Translations under genes and position numbers: made by a program
Shown: piece after piece, positions 15,927 to 24,130 of the stretch
Layout of the letters: every line of letters begins with the position of its first letter
Position numbering within the stretch: position 1 is the first letter of the stretch
Assembly: GCA_910575695.1 (NCBI GenBank)
Contig: CAJTGJ010000013.1
Coordinates: 32,478-96,477, forward strand
Reading direction: 5' to 3'
DNA from: Oscillospiraceae bacterium
Lineage (GTDB): Bacteria; Bacillota; Clostridia; Oscillospirales; Oscillospiraceae
DNA: 64,000 nt
The notes under the pieces: model-generated
Database searches by the model: none
What the model saw: only the letters and a program-made list of their open reading frames with translations
What the model was told of the DNA's origin: nothing

Positions 15927-15974
15927 TGCGGGCCATGCTGATGATATACAACAACATGACAGGAGGAAAAATTC

Positions 15975-16799
15975 ATGAGTAACCAGCAGAATGTCACCAC
16001 GGTGGTGGAGTACAAGTCCTTTGCCCTTCCCGCCCCCATGGACGCCAGCTTTGACGCCGCCGATGTGGCGGAGGATCTGGAGGGCCTGGAGCTCTCCTTC
16101 CCCCGGGTGAAGATCCCCGGCGGCGGCGTGCCCCAGTTCAAGATGCCGGGCGAGGACCCGGACCACCCCACCTATGTGGGCGAGATCGAGGGGATCATCC
16201 TCTACAACCACTCCGCCAACGCCTGCTGGCCGGAGGGCAGCGAGTACGACGACAACACCCCGCCCCAGTGCCAGTCCATGGACGGCAAACAGGGCTACGG
16301 AGATCCCGGCCTGCTGTGCGAGGCCTGCGGCAACAACCAGTTCGGCTCCAGCGGCAAGGGCAAGTTGTGCAAGAATATGCGGATGCTCTACATCCTCCAG
16401 GATGGGGCGTATATGCCGCTCCAGCTGGCCTTGCCGCCCACCAGCATCAAGCCCTACAAGAACTTTGTCAACATGGCCTTTGCCCTGCGCAACCGTCCGG
16501 TTTACGGCAGCCTGGTGAAGATCACGCTGAAGCCGGTGAGCAGCAACGGCTTCGACTACAGCGTCGCCGTGTTCAACCGGGTGCGGGATTTCGCCGGCGA
16601 GGAGCTGGCGGCGGTCAAGACGTATGCCGAGGGGTTCCGCAAGATGGTCAAGGAGATGCTGGAACAGCGGGCCCAGGCCCATATGGAGGCCGCGGCCAAC
16701 ATCGTTCAGACGGTGGATGACCCGCTGGAGCTGCCGGACAACGACGGCCACTTCGCGGTGGGTATCCTGGACGGTGAGCGGGAGCTTATGCCCGCCTGA
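15975..16799 (+). CDS. Conserved mobile-element protein with cysteine cluster
   Basis: I do not recognise a named function. The 274-residue protein has a central zinc-ribbon-like cluster: C near residue 96 (PPQCQSM), then LLCEACGN and GKLCKN about 20 and 35 residues later. A beta-rich region follows (YGSLVKITLKPVSS, FDYSVAVFNRVRDF). The C-terminal helix is charged (RKMVKEMLEQRAQAHMEAAANIV). The place after DUF932, near ssb, and the zinc cluster fit a single-strand DNA-binding or replication accessory protein; this is inference. The start ATG follows GACAGGAGG. Its stop is followed in the same frame by the next gene, without a canonical start between them. Confidence 0.7.
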   Translation: MSNQQNVTTVVEYKSFALPAPMDASFDAADVAEDLEGLELSFPRVKIPGGGVPQFKMPGEDPDHPTYVGEIEGIILYNHSANACWPEGSEYDDNTPPQCQSMDGKQGYGDPGLLCEACGNNQFGSSGKGKLCKNMRMLYILQDGAYMPLQLALPPTSIKPYKNFVNMAFALRNRPVYGSLVKITLKPVSSNGFDYSVAVFNRVRDFAGEELAAVKTYAEGFRKMVKEMLEQRAQAHMEAAANIVQTVDDPLELPDNDGHFAVGILDGERELMPA

Positions 16800-16808
16800 A
16801 TCCGATTT

Positions 16809-17375
16809 GTAGAGCGGCAGAGCAGGCTGTTCCCGCAGTTTGCGCGGGGACAGCCCGCCCCGCTGGCGCCCCTCACGGAGGAACAGCGCCGGTTCGCGGA
16901 CCGGCATCACGACCTGGTCTATTCGTTCCTGGGCAGGGGCGGCTACGCTGCGGGCGAGTATTACGACGTGGCCGCCCTGGGCTTTCTCCAGGCGGTGCAG
17001 CGGTATCTCACCCAGCCGTGGCTGAGGCGGTATGCCTTTTCCACCATCGCGTGGCAGGCCATGGCCCGCAGCGTCGCCGCGGACTACCGGGCGGAGGAAC
17101 GCCGCCGCAATGCGGAACGGCGCTACCTGGAGACTGTCCGGGCCAGACCGCCCGACCCGCGCAGGGATTTGGAGGAGCAATTTGTCCTCCATGACCTGAT
17201 CTCTATCGGCAACGAGGACCAGCGCCGCCTGATCCAGCTTCGGCTCCAGGGCTATACGGTGGCAGAGGCCGCCCAAGCCCAGGGCATGAGCGGCAAACGG
17301 GCCCGGAAGCTCCTGAATGGGCTGCACCGGGTGTATTCCGACACAGAAAGAGGGCTCAATATCCATGAATACTGA
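16809..17375 (+). CDS. Sigma-70-like protein with no canonical start codon
   Basis: The frame encodes a small sigma-like protein. Region 2 reads RFADRHHDLVYSFLGRGG then YYDVAALGFLQAVQRYL and FSTIAWQAMARSV. The C-terminal region-4-like helix-turn-helix is GYTVAEAAQAQGMSGKRARK. The domain begins well upstream of the first canonical in-frame start (GTG 16968), which would cut region 2 in half. The frame is closed upstream by the previous gene's stop at 16797, and the only start-like codon at the expected place is GTA at 16809 (V-E-R-Q). So either a GTG or ATG start has been lost or a rare start (for example CTG 16827) is used. The 3' end overlaps the next gene by 11 bases. Confidence 0.65.
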   Translation, partial: VERQSRLFPQFARGQPAPLAPLTEEQRRFADRHHDLVYSFLGRGGYAAGEYYDVAALGFLQAVQRYLTQPWLRRYAFSTIAWQAMARSVAADYRAEERRRNAERRYLETVRARPPDPRRDLEEQFVLHDLISIGNEDQRRLIQLRLQGYTVAEAAQAQGMSGKRARKLLNGLHRVYSDTERGLNIHEY

Positions 17376-17607
17376 GGGAAAGACTACAAAAACGCTGAAC
17401 GGTATCTTACTGCGGCCATTGGCCGTGGGCGCGAAGGCCGTCATCCTCCATCAGGGGCAGGTCACGCTCACGTCCCGGGTGGTGTCCATCCACAGCTATG
17501 GCATGGGTGAGGTGCGCTTTGAGACGCTGAACACCCAGTACCGCCTGCTGACGGGGCCCAGCTCCGAACCGGCGGCGGGCTGCTTTCCCCTGGCGATGGC
17601 CGCCTGA
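17365..17607 (+). CDS. Small hypothetical protein
   Basis: The 80-residue protein starts at an ATG that overlaps the end of the sigma-like gene by 11 bases, so translation is probably coupled. It is beta-rich (NGILLRPLAVGAKAVILHQGQVTLTSRVVSI) and may be a small barrel fold. No cysteine motif, membrane segment or known family is seen. A strong terminator follows, so this closes the operon. Confidence 0.62.
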   Translation: MNTEGKTTKTLNGILLRPLAVGAKAVILHQGQVTLTSRVVSIHSYGMGEVRFETLNTQYRLLTGPSSEPAAGCFPLAMAA

Positions 17608-17630
17608 ACAGGACAGCTGACACATGAAAA

Positions 17631-17674
17631 GCGCGGCAAAGGACCATCCAGGTCTTTTGCCGCGCCAATTTTTT
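17631..17674 (+). terminator. Intrinsic terminator
   Basis: The stem GCGCGGCAAA / TTTGCCGCGC, extended inside by GGACC / GGTC, is followed by CAA and six T. It ends the ssb-region operon. Confidence 0.8.
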
Positions 17675-17690
17675 GTTGGAGTGATGAACA

Positions 17691-18161
17691 ATGCCAGGCC
17701 ATGAAGCAAACACCGCCTATTTCCCGCCTCTCTGCGGCACAGTCGATTGTTTCCAGTGTGAGATCGCGTCCGAATGCTGGTGCCGCTGCAAATATCAGCG
17801 AAACAGGAGGGACTTTTCACACACCTCCGGCCGCTGCCCCCGGCTCCCGGATTATCGGGGCTTCGTGGAGCAGGAACACAGGAAACTCTATGCCAAGACA
17901 TTTTCGCTTGTCCATGCGGAGCGTGGCGAAGATGTGCTCTATCTGACCCTGACCGTTCCTGGGGTGAAACGGCCCAAAAAGGTATATCAGACCCAAAGCG
18001 GAGAATGGTATTTTCATGAGAAAAACGATGATGGCACCTATAGTAAGCGGGAAATATCCTTTGAATCATACCACAGCAGGGAACAGATTCTGGATCATAT
18101 GGATATGGCCCATACGGATTACTGCTTGTTTCGAGCTGAAATCTTTGGCTACTGCATCTAA
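17691..18161 (+). CDS. Hypothetical cysteine-rich protein
   Basis: The 156-residue protein has a cysteine-rich N-terminus (CGTVDCFQCEIASECWCRCKY, six cysteines within 21 residues, and a seventh in SGRCPRL) that probably binds metal. A basic-acidic region follows, with a strand-rich segment (DVLYLTLTVPGVKRPKKVY) and SYHSREQILDHMDMAHTDY near the end. I do not recognise the family. It follows a terminator and has GTTGGAGTG before the ATG, so it may have its own promoter within or just after the terminator. Confidence 0.62.
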   Translation: MPGHEANTAYFPPLCGTVDCFQCEIASECWCRCKYQRNRRDFSHTSGRCPRLPDYRGFVEQEHRKLYAKTFSLVHAERGEDVLYLTLTVPGVKRPKKVYQTQSGEWYFHEKNDDGTYSKREISFESYHSREQILDHMDMAHTDYCLFRAEIFGYCI

Positions 18162-18179
18162 AAAGAGGAGAATTATACC

Positions 18180-19034
18180 ATGATTGACTACAAAGCCGTG
18201 CCAAGCGGGCTGGAGCTCAGCCGCCGCATCGCGGACTGCCTGGAGGCGTCCGCGCCCCGTGGCTATGACCCTGGCGAACGTCCCCGGGCCATCCAAGAGC
18301 TCAATGACATCTTGCAGGGCCGGTCCGCCCGGTCAGCGGATGAACTGCTGGCGGAACTGGACAAGTGCGGGGACACCTGGCTCCCAGCAGTCCTGGGGGA
18401 TGTTCGGGCGTTCCTGCGCCAGAAGGCGCTGCTGACCAAGCCCTATCACAAGCGCCCCAGCCGGAAAGCGTTTGCATTTCAGTGGGCGAAGGGTTCCGAT
18501 GGCCGCAAACTGAAGGTCATCGACCAAAGGCTGTATGACCGTGCTGCCAGGGAGGGCTTTCCGGCCAATTTCTTCCGGGAGGCCAGCTTTGACCATGTGA
18601 CCTTTTTCTGCCTGCCGGACAAGGTGGATTTCTGCGGTTCGGAGCTGCATGGCTGCAAATTTGCCGTGTGCCGCATAGGTGGCATTTCCTTCGGGTACAG
18701 CCGTATCTATGATACGGAGTTTTACTCGTCTGTTCTGAGCCATGTGGATATGTACGAGGCCACCCTGGCCCATACCCGGTTCCATGACTGCGAGCTGTCC
18801 CACTTGATGGTACAGAACGCCACGCTGAAAAGCTGCCACACCGCCGACTGCACGATGGATGAGGTGGATTATGCCGGTTCCACCCTGGACGGATGCACCT
18901 TCAGCCGGATCACCGCCGGCACGGTCTGCCTGGACTGGACTACCATTACCCAGGGCGGGGCCACCGAGGAGGAGTGCCGCCAAAACCGGAAGGACGTTTA
19001 CCGGGCCCTGGGCGTGAAGGGGGACGCCGCATGA
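18180..19034 (+). CDS. Pentapeptide-repeat-like protein
   Basis: The 284-residue protein has an alpha-helical first half. The second half (about residues 135-260) has the spaced Phe/Leu pattern of degenerate pentapeptide repeats, as in FREASFDHVTFF, HGCKFAVCR, TRFHDCELSHL and LDGCTFSRI, which would form a right-handed beta helix. Some pentapeptide-repeat proteins mimic DNA and protect gyrase; whether this one does is unknown. It ends in an ATGA overlap with the cysteine-cluster gene downstream and starts 18 bases after the preceding gene, with AAGAGGAG upstream. Confidence 0.65.
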   Translation: MIDYKAVPSGLELSRRIADCLEASAPRGYDPGERPRAIQELNDILQGRSARSADELLAELDKCGDTWLPAVLGDVRAFLRQKALLTKPYHKRPSRKAFAFQWAKGSDGRKLKVIDQRLYDRAAREGFPANFFREASFDHVTFFCLPDKVDFCGSELHGCKFAVCRIGGISFGYSRIYDTEFYSSVLSHVDMYEATLAHTRFHDCELSHLMVQNATLKSCHTADCTMDEVDYAGSTLDGCTFSRITAGTVCLDWTTITQGGATEEECRQNRKDVYRALGVKGDAA

Positions 19035-19693
19035 GCCGCGCCATCCCTGTCCGGCCCAAGGACTGGATGTGCTTCCAATGCCGCCGGTGCGCCGGCTGCT
19101 GCCGGGATCTGGAGGGCCAGCTGATGCTGGAACCGCTGGACGCCTATCGTCTGGCCCGGTGTCTCCGGGAGCAGGGAGAGGCCGGTTCCATCCATGACGT
19201 GTACGAACGCTATGCCCACACCGATCTTCTGGAAGGCCGTCTGACCATCTATCTGATGAACACGGTGGGCAATGACCATGCCTGCGTCCTTCTCAAAGAT
19301 GGACGATGCTCCGCTTATGAGGGCAGGCCCTCTGTCTGCCGGATCTACCCGCTGAGTGTGCGGCCCGGGCAGAGGGGGAAGCCCTTTGAATACTACCGCT
19401 GTGTGGATCAGCACGCGGCCCACTTTTCTGACGGCAAGTTGCAGGTGAAGGACTGGCTCCACGAGAACTTCTCCAGGGAAAGCCGGGAGTTTTGGGCCGC
19501 TGAGGGCAGCGCCCTGCCCACCCTGGGCTGTCTGCTGAACAAGCTGGACGCCGGAAAACTCCGGGCCAGTCTGTTCCAGATCCTCTACTACCGCTACTAC
19601 AACTACGACCTGGATCTGCCCTTTATGCCGCAGTATCAAAAAAATATGGCGGCGCTGGTGCATTTCCTCCAGCAAAGATTGGGGGAGGTGTAG
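19031..19693 (+). CDS. YkgJ-family cysteine cluster protein
   Basis: This 220-residue protein has the YkgJ / CxxCxxCC signature: CFQCRRCAGCCRDLEG at residues 11-26, then CVLLKDGRCSAYEGRPSVCRIYP near residue 90. The eight cysteines probably bind a zinc ion or an iron-sulfur cluster. Family members are widespread and of uncertain function. The start ATG overlaps the preceding stop (ATGA). A very short zinc-knuckle frame begins four bases after its stop. Confidence 0.82.
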   Translation: MSRAIPVRPKDWMCFQCRRCAGCCRDLEGQLMLEPLDAYRLARCLREQGEAGSIHDVYERYAHTDLLEGRLTIYLMNTVGNDHACVLLKDGRCSAYEGRPSVCRIYPLSVRPGQRGKPFEYYRCVDQHAAHFSDGKLQVKDWLHENFSRESREFWAAEGSALPTLGCLLNKLDAGKLRASLFQILYYRYYNYDLDLPFMPQYQKNMAALVHFLQQRLGEV

Positions 19694-19696
19694 GCC

Positions 19697-19870
19697 GTGT
19701 TTGCGCTGGAGCGGCGGATAGGCCGCCGATGGGTTCGGTGCGCCGTCTGTGGGAACCGTGCCCTGTTGGATAGAGTGCGGGCGGGCCAGCCCCGGCCAAA
19801 GGACTGGCGGGTGATGGCCATGTCGTGCTACGTCAAGGGCCTTTCAGGGAATTTCGCACGAAGTGCTTGA
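19697..19870 (+). CDS. Very small protein with CxxC motif
   Basis: A 57-residue frame starts at GTG with GGAGGT eight bases upstream. It contains the CAVCGN pair and a basic sequence around it (RRIGRRWVRCAVCG, RAGQPRPKDW). The spacing and ribosome binding site argue for a real gene coupled to the YkgJ-like gene. A half zinc site suggests a dimer or an RNA/DNA-binding peptide. No family recognised. Confidence 0.48.
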   Translation: MFALERRIGRRWVRCAVCGNRALLDRVRAGQPRPKDWRVMAMSCYVKGLSGNFARSA

Positions 19871-19895
19871 TTAAATCGGACGATTGACATATACT
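19867..19895 (+). promoter_or_regulatory. Promoter of the Phd/PIN pair
   Basis: TTGATT (19867-19872) and TATACT (19890-19895) are 17 bases apart. The start point would be near 19902, giving a leader of about 30 bases with GAAAGGAG before the antitoxin ATG. The -35 box overlaps the end of the preceding small gene. Confidence 0.6.
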
Positions 19896-19932
19896 ATAGG
19901 TGAAACCATCTGTGTGAAAGGAGTGCTGGCAA

Positions 19933-20148
19933 ATGTCTATCACCGCGACAGAGCTGAAAAAGAACCTGGGTAAATACCTGGCCCTGTCCAGCAAGGAGGA
20001 CATCTACATCACCCGGAACGGAACGGTGGTGGCCAAGCTGTCCAACCCCTTTCAGGACCGGGTGGATATGGCCAAGTCTCTGTTTGGCATCCTCCCTCCT
20101 GACATTACCGTGGAACAGGCCCGTGAGGAAAGGCTGGATCAGATATGA
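19933..20148 (+). CDS. Phd/YefM-family antitoxin
   Basis: This 71-residue antitoxin begins MSITATELKKNLGKYL, the classical Phd/YefM N-terminal DNA-binding helix. It continues with ITRNGTVVAKLSNP and an acidic C-terminal tail (TVEQAREERLDQI) that would bind the toxin. Its stop overlaps the start of the PIN-domain toxin (ATGA), the standard order for such modules. It likely represses its own promoter just upstream. The start ATG follows GAAAGGAG. Confidence 0.85.
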   Translation: MSITATELKKNLGKYLALSSKEDIYITRNGTVVAKLSNPFQDRVDMAKSLFGILPPDITVEQAREERLDQI

Positions 20149-20576
20149 GGGCGTTAATAGACACCTGTATCATAATTGACGCGCTCCAGGCCCGGGAACC
20201 CTTCGCGGAGGATGCACAGCAAATCTTTCTTGCCGTGGCAAATAAGCGCGTCATGGGCTTCCTCACCGCGAAATCGGCGGCGGATATCTACTACATCACC
20301 CACCGCCACACCCACAGTGACCAGGAAACCCGGCGTGTGCTGGGCACCCTGTTCAACCTGTTCGAGCTGCTGGATACCGCTGGGATGGATTGCCGGCGGG
20401 CGATATCGTCCGAACTCACAGACTACGAGGACGCCATGATGACAGAGACCGCCCTGCGCTGCGGGATGGACTGCATCGTGACCAGAAATCTCAGAGACTA
20501 TGGAAAAGCCCCCGTTCAGGTGTATTCCCCCTCTGCGTTTTTAACGCAAATCGAGGAGGACATCGGGGAAGAATGA
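20145..20576 (+). CDS. PIN-domain toxin (VapC-like)
   Basis: The 143-residue protein has the PIN nuclease fold with conserved acidic residues: D in ALIDTCIIIDAL near residue 5, E and D in LTDYEDAMMTETAL near residue 95, and the terminal TRNLRDYG with a further Asp. VapC toxins cut specific RNAs, often tRNA or rRNA, and are neutralised by their partner. Coupling to the Phd-like antitoxin by a 4-base overlap supports a toxin-antitoxin module, which would stabilise the element. A strong terminator lies 32 bases downstream. Confidence 0.85.
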   Translation: MRALIDTCIIIDALQAREPFAEDAQQIFLAVANKRVMGFLTAKSAADIYYITHRHTHSDQETRRVLGTLFNLFELLDTAGMDCRRAISSELTDYEDAMMTETALRCGMDCIVTRNLRDYGKAPVQVYSPSAFLTQIEEDIGEE

Positions 20577-20607
20577 CCGTTCCCGCAGATTGCGGGGAAC
20601 AGATATC

Positions 20608-20650
20608 AAAGGACTGTCAGACTGTATCCATACAGTTTGGCAGTCCTTTT
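20608..20650 (+). terminator. Intrinsic terminator after the PIN toxin
   Basis: A long near-perfect hairpin opens with AAAGGACTG and closes with CAGTCCTTTT, with ACTGTAT/ATACAGT as inner stem and a T run at the end. A smaller hairpin, GTTCCCGC/GCGGGGAAC, precedes it. Confidence 0.82.
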
Positions 20651-20673
20651 GCGTTTAGAAAGGAGTCTCAGAT

Positions 20674-20904
20674 GTGAATGAGCGCAGTTTTTCAAATCCC
20701 GCCAAGCTGTATTGGTATCAGGATCTCTCCTGTCCCGTCTGCGGCGGGGAGGTGAACTCCTGGGACAAGCGGTGCAGCCGGGCGCTGGGTTACAAGCAGA
20801 TCGTGTGCGAGGGCTGTATTGCCCAGGAATACCAAATTGAAGTGAAGGAGCTGAGAGACACCATGAAGGAGCACTTTGGCCTGATCCCGTGTCCCGGGAT
20901 ATGA
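20674..20904 (+). CDS. Small zinc-binding protein
   Basis: The 76-residue protein carries CPVCGGEV near residue 20 and CEGCIAQEY near residue 47, a four-cysteine zinc-finger pattern. A helical tail follows (EVKELRDTMKEHFG). It starts at GTG with GAAAGGAG upstream; no in-frame ATG competes. The stop overlaps the next start in the ATGA arrangement, so it leads a translationally coupled block of four genes. The pattern recurs in mobile elements of Clostridia; function unknown. Confidence 0.7.
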   Translation: MNERSFSNPAKLYWYQDLSCPVCGGEVNSWDKRCSRALGYKQIVCEGCIAQEYQIEVKELRDTMKEHFGLIPCPGI

Positions 20905-21986
20905 ACGGGGAGCTGAACGACCTGACCCGGCGGCTCTATGCCCAGGGCTATACCAGGGAGCACCACCCGGACACGGTCTGCTGGGGCGACTGGCAGAACT
21001 TCTCCTACAAGTGGGAGACCATGCTGGGCTTCACCTGGGAGACCCCCTGCGGCCTGCTGATCCAAGGCAGCAGCGATGTTGGGCGCGGCTTCAACATAGG
21101 CAACTGCTGGTTTCAGAACGTCTGGTACTGTGCGGAAAACGACAATCCGCTGCTGCACTGTCCCTATTATCGGAAAAACTGCCAGCATATCCCGCAGGGA
21201 TTGAAACTTATTATGTGTCCCTGCCACCGGACGGACAGGCCCTATGACTATGAACACAGTGTGGAAAAAATCGAGACCGAGAACGCCAGAGAAGCCCATA
21301 AGCAGTACATGGAGCTCACAGGCGGCGCCTACTGCGCCTGTGTGGTGGGCAGCAACGGTTACGAGGGCGGCTGGTACGAGGTCAAGTATGACGTAGCACA
21401 GTGCATCCAGGTACAGTGTAAAAACCCGGTCTGCGTCATCCGCAAGCAGCCCCGTGATTTGAAAAAGGTCAACATTTTCTACGATGTCCGCCGCACCTGG
21501 ATCACCCGCCGGGGCTTTCTGGAGGAGAAAAAGGTGGAGGTCACCAAGGGGATGAAGGTCTTTGACCGCCCCGTGGCCCGGACAGACGCGGAGATATGGC
21601 TGAAGATCAAGGAGCACGAGGCCAGCCCTCTGAACAACTATACCGTGATCGAGCATCCGAGGAAAACCATGGAGGATCGCCGCCAGGAGTATTTCTCAAA
21701 AATGCACCGGCACTATGACGACCTCTATGACTATTTTGAGTTCCACTATGAGGTGGAGAACATCCGCATCGCCCGGAGCGAGCAGCGGGACCTTTTGCAG
21801 GATCTGCGGGACGCCGCCGAGGGCATCGAGGTCGTCCACAACATCGACCAGCTCAAGGCCAAAGCCGAGAAAAAACGGGCGGCCAAAGTCCACCGCCGGG
21901 AGCTGAAGGTGCGCAGGGCGCAAAGAGCGGCCCTGCTGTCCCAAACGGAAGAACAAATTTCCATTTTTGGAGGTGATTCTGAATGA
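20901..21986 (+). CDS. Conserved mobile-element protein, cysteine-rich
   Basis: The 361-residue protein is a type I know only as a hypothetical from Clostridia elements. It opens with RLYAQGYTREHHPD and WETMLGFTWETPCGLLIQG, then a cysteine-rich core: C at NPLLHCPYYRKNCQH, LIMCPCHRTDRPYDYE, and AYCACVVGSNG. The core probably coordinates one or more metals. The segment VNIFYDVRRTWITRRGFLEE precedes a charged helical C-terminus (KAKAEKKRAAKVHRRELKVRRAQ) that could bind nucleic acid. I start at ATG 20901, overlapping the previous stop; GTG 20889 is also in frame. It ends in an ATGA overlap with the next gene. Confidence 0.72.
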   Translation: MNGELNDLTRRLYAQGYTREHHPDTVCWGDWQNFSYKWETMLGFTWETPCGLLIQGSSDVGRGFNIGNCWFQNVWYCAENDNPLLHCPYYRKNCQHIPQGLKLIMCPCHRTDRPYDYEHSVEKIETENAREAHKQYMELTGGAYCACVVGSNGYEGGWYEVKYDVAQCIQVQCKNPVCVIRKQPRDLKKVNIFYDVRRTWITRRGFLEEKKVEVTKGMKVFDRPVARTDAEIWLKIKEHEASPLNNYTVIEHPRKTMEDRRQEYFSKMHRHYDDLYDYFEFHYEVENIRIARSEQRDLLQDLRDAAEGIEVVHNIDQLKAKAEKKRAAKVHRRELKVRRAQRAALLSQTEEQISIFGGDSE

Positions 21987-24130
21987 ATTTGTCAAACATG
22001 GGCGCCTATGGGCTGCAAATCAATTTGAAGCTGCTAAACGACATCATTGCTTTTGTCGTCACCACCGCCAAGGCTAATTACGCCCAGATGGAGGAACTGC
22101 GAAAGAGGTGCATATTCCCCCTGTCCTCCACATCCGAAACGCTGCAGCGGGACTATGGCTTTATGTACCTGGGCGAACTGCTGGAACGGTATGAGGAGCG
22201 CTTCGGCATGAGCCTCCCCGACCGCAGGGCCATTGCCCTGGCCCTGGGCTACACCAGGGATATCGCCACACCGGAAATGTTTGTGGGGAGCCAGCGGGCC
22301 GACTTTATCCAGGGGGTGCGGCGGTGCGCGGAAAGCGACCTCTACCTCACCGGCGCCCTCTGCCTGATCTACGGGGGCGAGAGCGGCGCGGCAGCCATTG
22401 AGCAAAAGCTGAAGGAATGGGCATACACCCAGACCGAGGAGCTGATCTTCGCCATGAGCCTGTTTCCCGACGGGGAACAGGCCCTCGCCCAATTCAGCGA
22501 CCAGTTAGTGACCCTGCTGGGAAAGGGGCGGACCCTTTCCGTGTTTGGCAACACGGACATTTTTAACCAGGTATTTGCCATGCTGTTCCCGCTGAAAAAG
22601 CGGATGAAGGCCAGACACATGGATCTGCTCCGGGCCCTGCTGTCCCTGCCTGTCTCCTTCGTGAGGGAGGGCAGCAAGCACTATGGCTGGCTGACAGACC
22701 ACGGCTATACCCCCATTAAGATCGCATACGCCAATATTGCGGCCCTGTGCAGCCAGTGTGTTCCCGGCGGCCCCGGACGCAATTCTCTCACGGCGGAAAA
22801 ACTTGTTGTCTCGCTGTTCCGCGCCGTTCTGACCCATGACCAGCCCCTGTCTGCCGAGGTCTACCAACAGCTCACCCAAATCTATCAGATGTATGCAAAG
22901 TTTGACATCAAATGCTATGAGAAACACCGGCTGGCTGAAACATTGACGGTCGGCGTGCATATCCAGACCCCCGAGACCATGGCCTGGTTCATCCGCTGCA
23001 CCGACGAACCTCTCCATCCGGCCACCGCCAGCTTCGATGTCATGGATCCCAAGTGGGACCCCCTGGTTGGCAGCCTGGATACGAAGCACTACCTCAAGCT
23101 GTTTGAAAGCTGTCTGACTGAGGACATGGACGCCGCCCAGATCCGCGAACGGTTGGACCGATATCAGGCCCTCACCCAAAAGGATTTCCTGGATCGTTAC
23201 CGCGAGGACGCCTTTGCCGGCAGGTTCCCTCTCATGGTCAAGGTGGGTATCATCGACCTGTGGACGGCCTTCCAGGGCTGTCTGTCCGAGGATGGCGATG
23301 TATCCAACTCCACCTTGCTGCGCCATATCGGGGGCTGTTGCCATGACATCCAGACGTTGCAGGCGGTCGAATTTCTGACACGGTTCCTGCCCCAATATGG
23401 ATTCCAGGGAGCAAAGACATATTTTGGCCGCTATCGGGATGGCTTTGAAGATGAACTGTGGGCGCAAAAAGGCTATAACGGCAGCGAGATCACACTCAAG
23501 CTCCAGCGTGATTTCCTTGCGGATGACCCGGATCGACAGCGCCTGCTGCTCCACTGGGTGGATGAGTATTTTTTCACGAAACAGCCAAAACGCTACCTTG
23601 ACTTTGTGATCGCCCTGCTGAAGGATGAGGGCGCGGCCACCCTGCTGTCCCCCGGGGACCAGCGTGGATTATTTGACGCGGTGATCGCCCAATCGAAGCT
23701 GTCTGCCTGGGACGCTAAAGAGCTAAAACAGCGTTACCTGACGCCGGAGGAACAACAGGCGGATCAGGAGGCCAAAGAGGCGGCGGAAGCGGAAGAAAAG
23801 CGGCAGGCACACTTTGACATGATCCAGAGCATCGAGGCCTGCTATGCCGATTCCAACGATGGCACATTTGGAGCTGTCTTGAAGTATCTGGATAAGTACC
23901 GCTACTACAATGACCGGGAGGCCATTGCCCACCGTGTGGTGCGCGATGGATTGGAACCGCTTTTGGACGGCACTGGGTATGCCCTGGCCCCAGCGGAGGC
24001 GGAGCGTTTTCTGATCGTCTGCCGGGAGCTGCTCCGCACCGGCGCTTTGACCTGGGCAGAGCTGCAATCTTACATTTTGAAGGTGAAGGAGGTCGAACCG
24101 GATGATCCTGACGAAGATCCAGGCGAATGA
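21983..24130 (+). CDS. Large unknown alpha-helical protein A
   Basis: I do not recognise this 715-residue protein. It looks almost entirely helical, with no membrane segment, no nucleotide-binding loop and no catalytic signature that I can see. Possible repeat-like helix pairs occur through the middle (for example ALCLIYGGESGAAAIEQKLKEW and LLLHWVDEYFFTKQPKRYLDF). A coiled, charged stretch follows near residues 590-610 (EEQQADQEAKEAAEAEEKRQ). The acidic end is EVEPDDPDEDPGE. The start overlaps the previous stop by four bases and the end overlaps the next gene by 29, so the block is translated as a unit. The two neighbours suggest a complex or scaffold. Function unknown. Confidence 0.72.
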   Translation: MNLSNMGAYGLQINLKLLNDIIAFVVTTAKANYAQMEELRKRCIFPLSSTSETLQRDYGFMYLGELLERYEERFGMSLPDRRAIALALGYTRDIATPEMFVGSQRADFIQGVRRCAESDLYLTGALCLIYGGESGAAAIEQKLKEWAYTQTEELIFAMSLFPDGEQALAQFSDQLVTLLGKGRTLSVFGNTDIFNQVFAMLFPLKKRMKARHMDLLRALLSLPVSFVREGSKHYGWLTDHGYTPIKIAYANIAALCSQCVPGGPGRNSLTAEKLVVSLFRAVLTHDQPLSAEVYQQLTQIYQMYAKFDIKCYEKHRLAETLTVGVHIQTPETMAWFIRCTDEPLHPATASFDVMDPKWDPLVGSLDTKHYLKLFESCLTEDMDAAQIRERLDRYQALTQKDFLDRYREDAFAGRFPLMVKVGIIDLWTAFQGCLSEDGDVSNSTLLRHIGGCCHDIQTLQAVEFLTRFLPQYGFQGAKTYFGRYRDGFEDELWAQKGYNGSEITLKLQRDFLADDPDRQRLLLHWVDEYFFTKQPKRYLDFVIALLKDEGAATLLSPGDQRGLFDAVIAQSKLSAWDAKELKQRYLTPEEQQADQEAKEAAEAEEKRQAHFDMIQSIEACYADSNDGTFGAVLKYLDKYRYYNDREAIAHRVVRDGLEPLLDGTGYALAPAEAERFLIVCRELLRTGALTWAELQSYILKVKEVEPDDPDEDPGE

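Noticed and set aside
14802..17444. An 880-codon open frame on the minus strand
   Set aside because: It lies opposite DUF932, the cysteine-cluster protein and a sigma-like gene, all with good motifs and ribosome binding sites. The long antisense frame is a by-product of high GC and codon bias.
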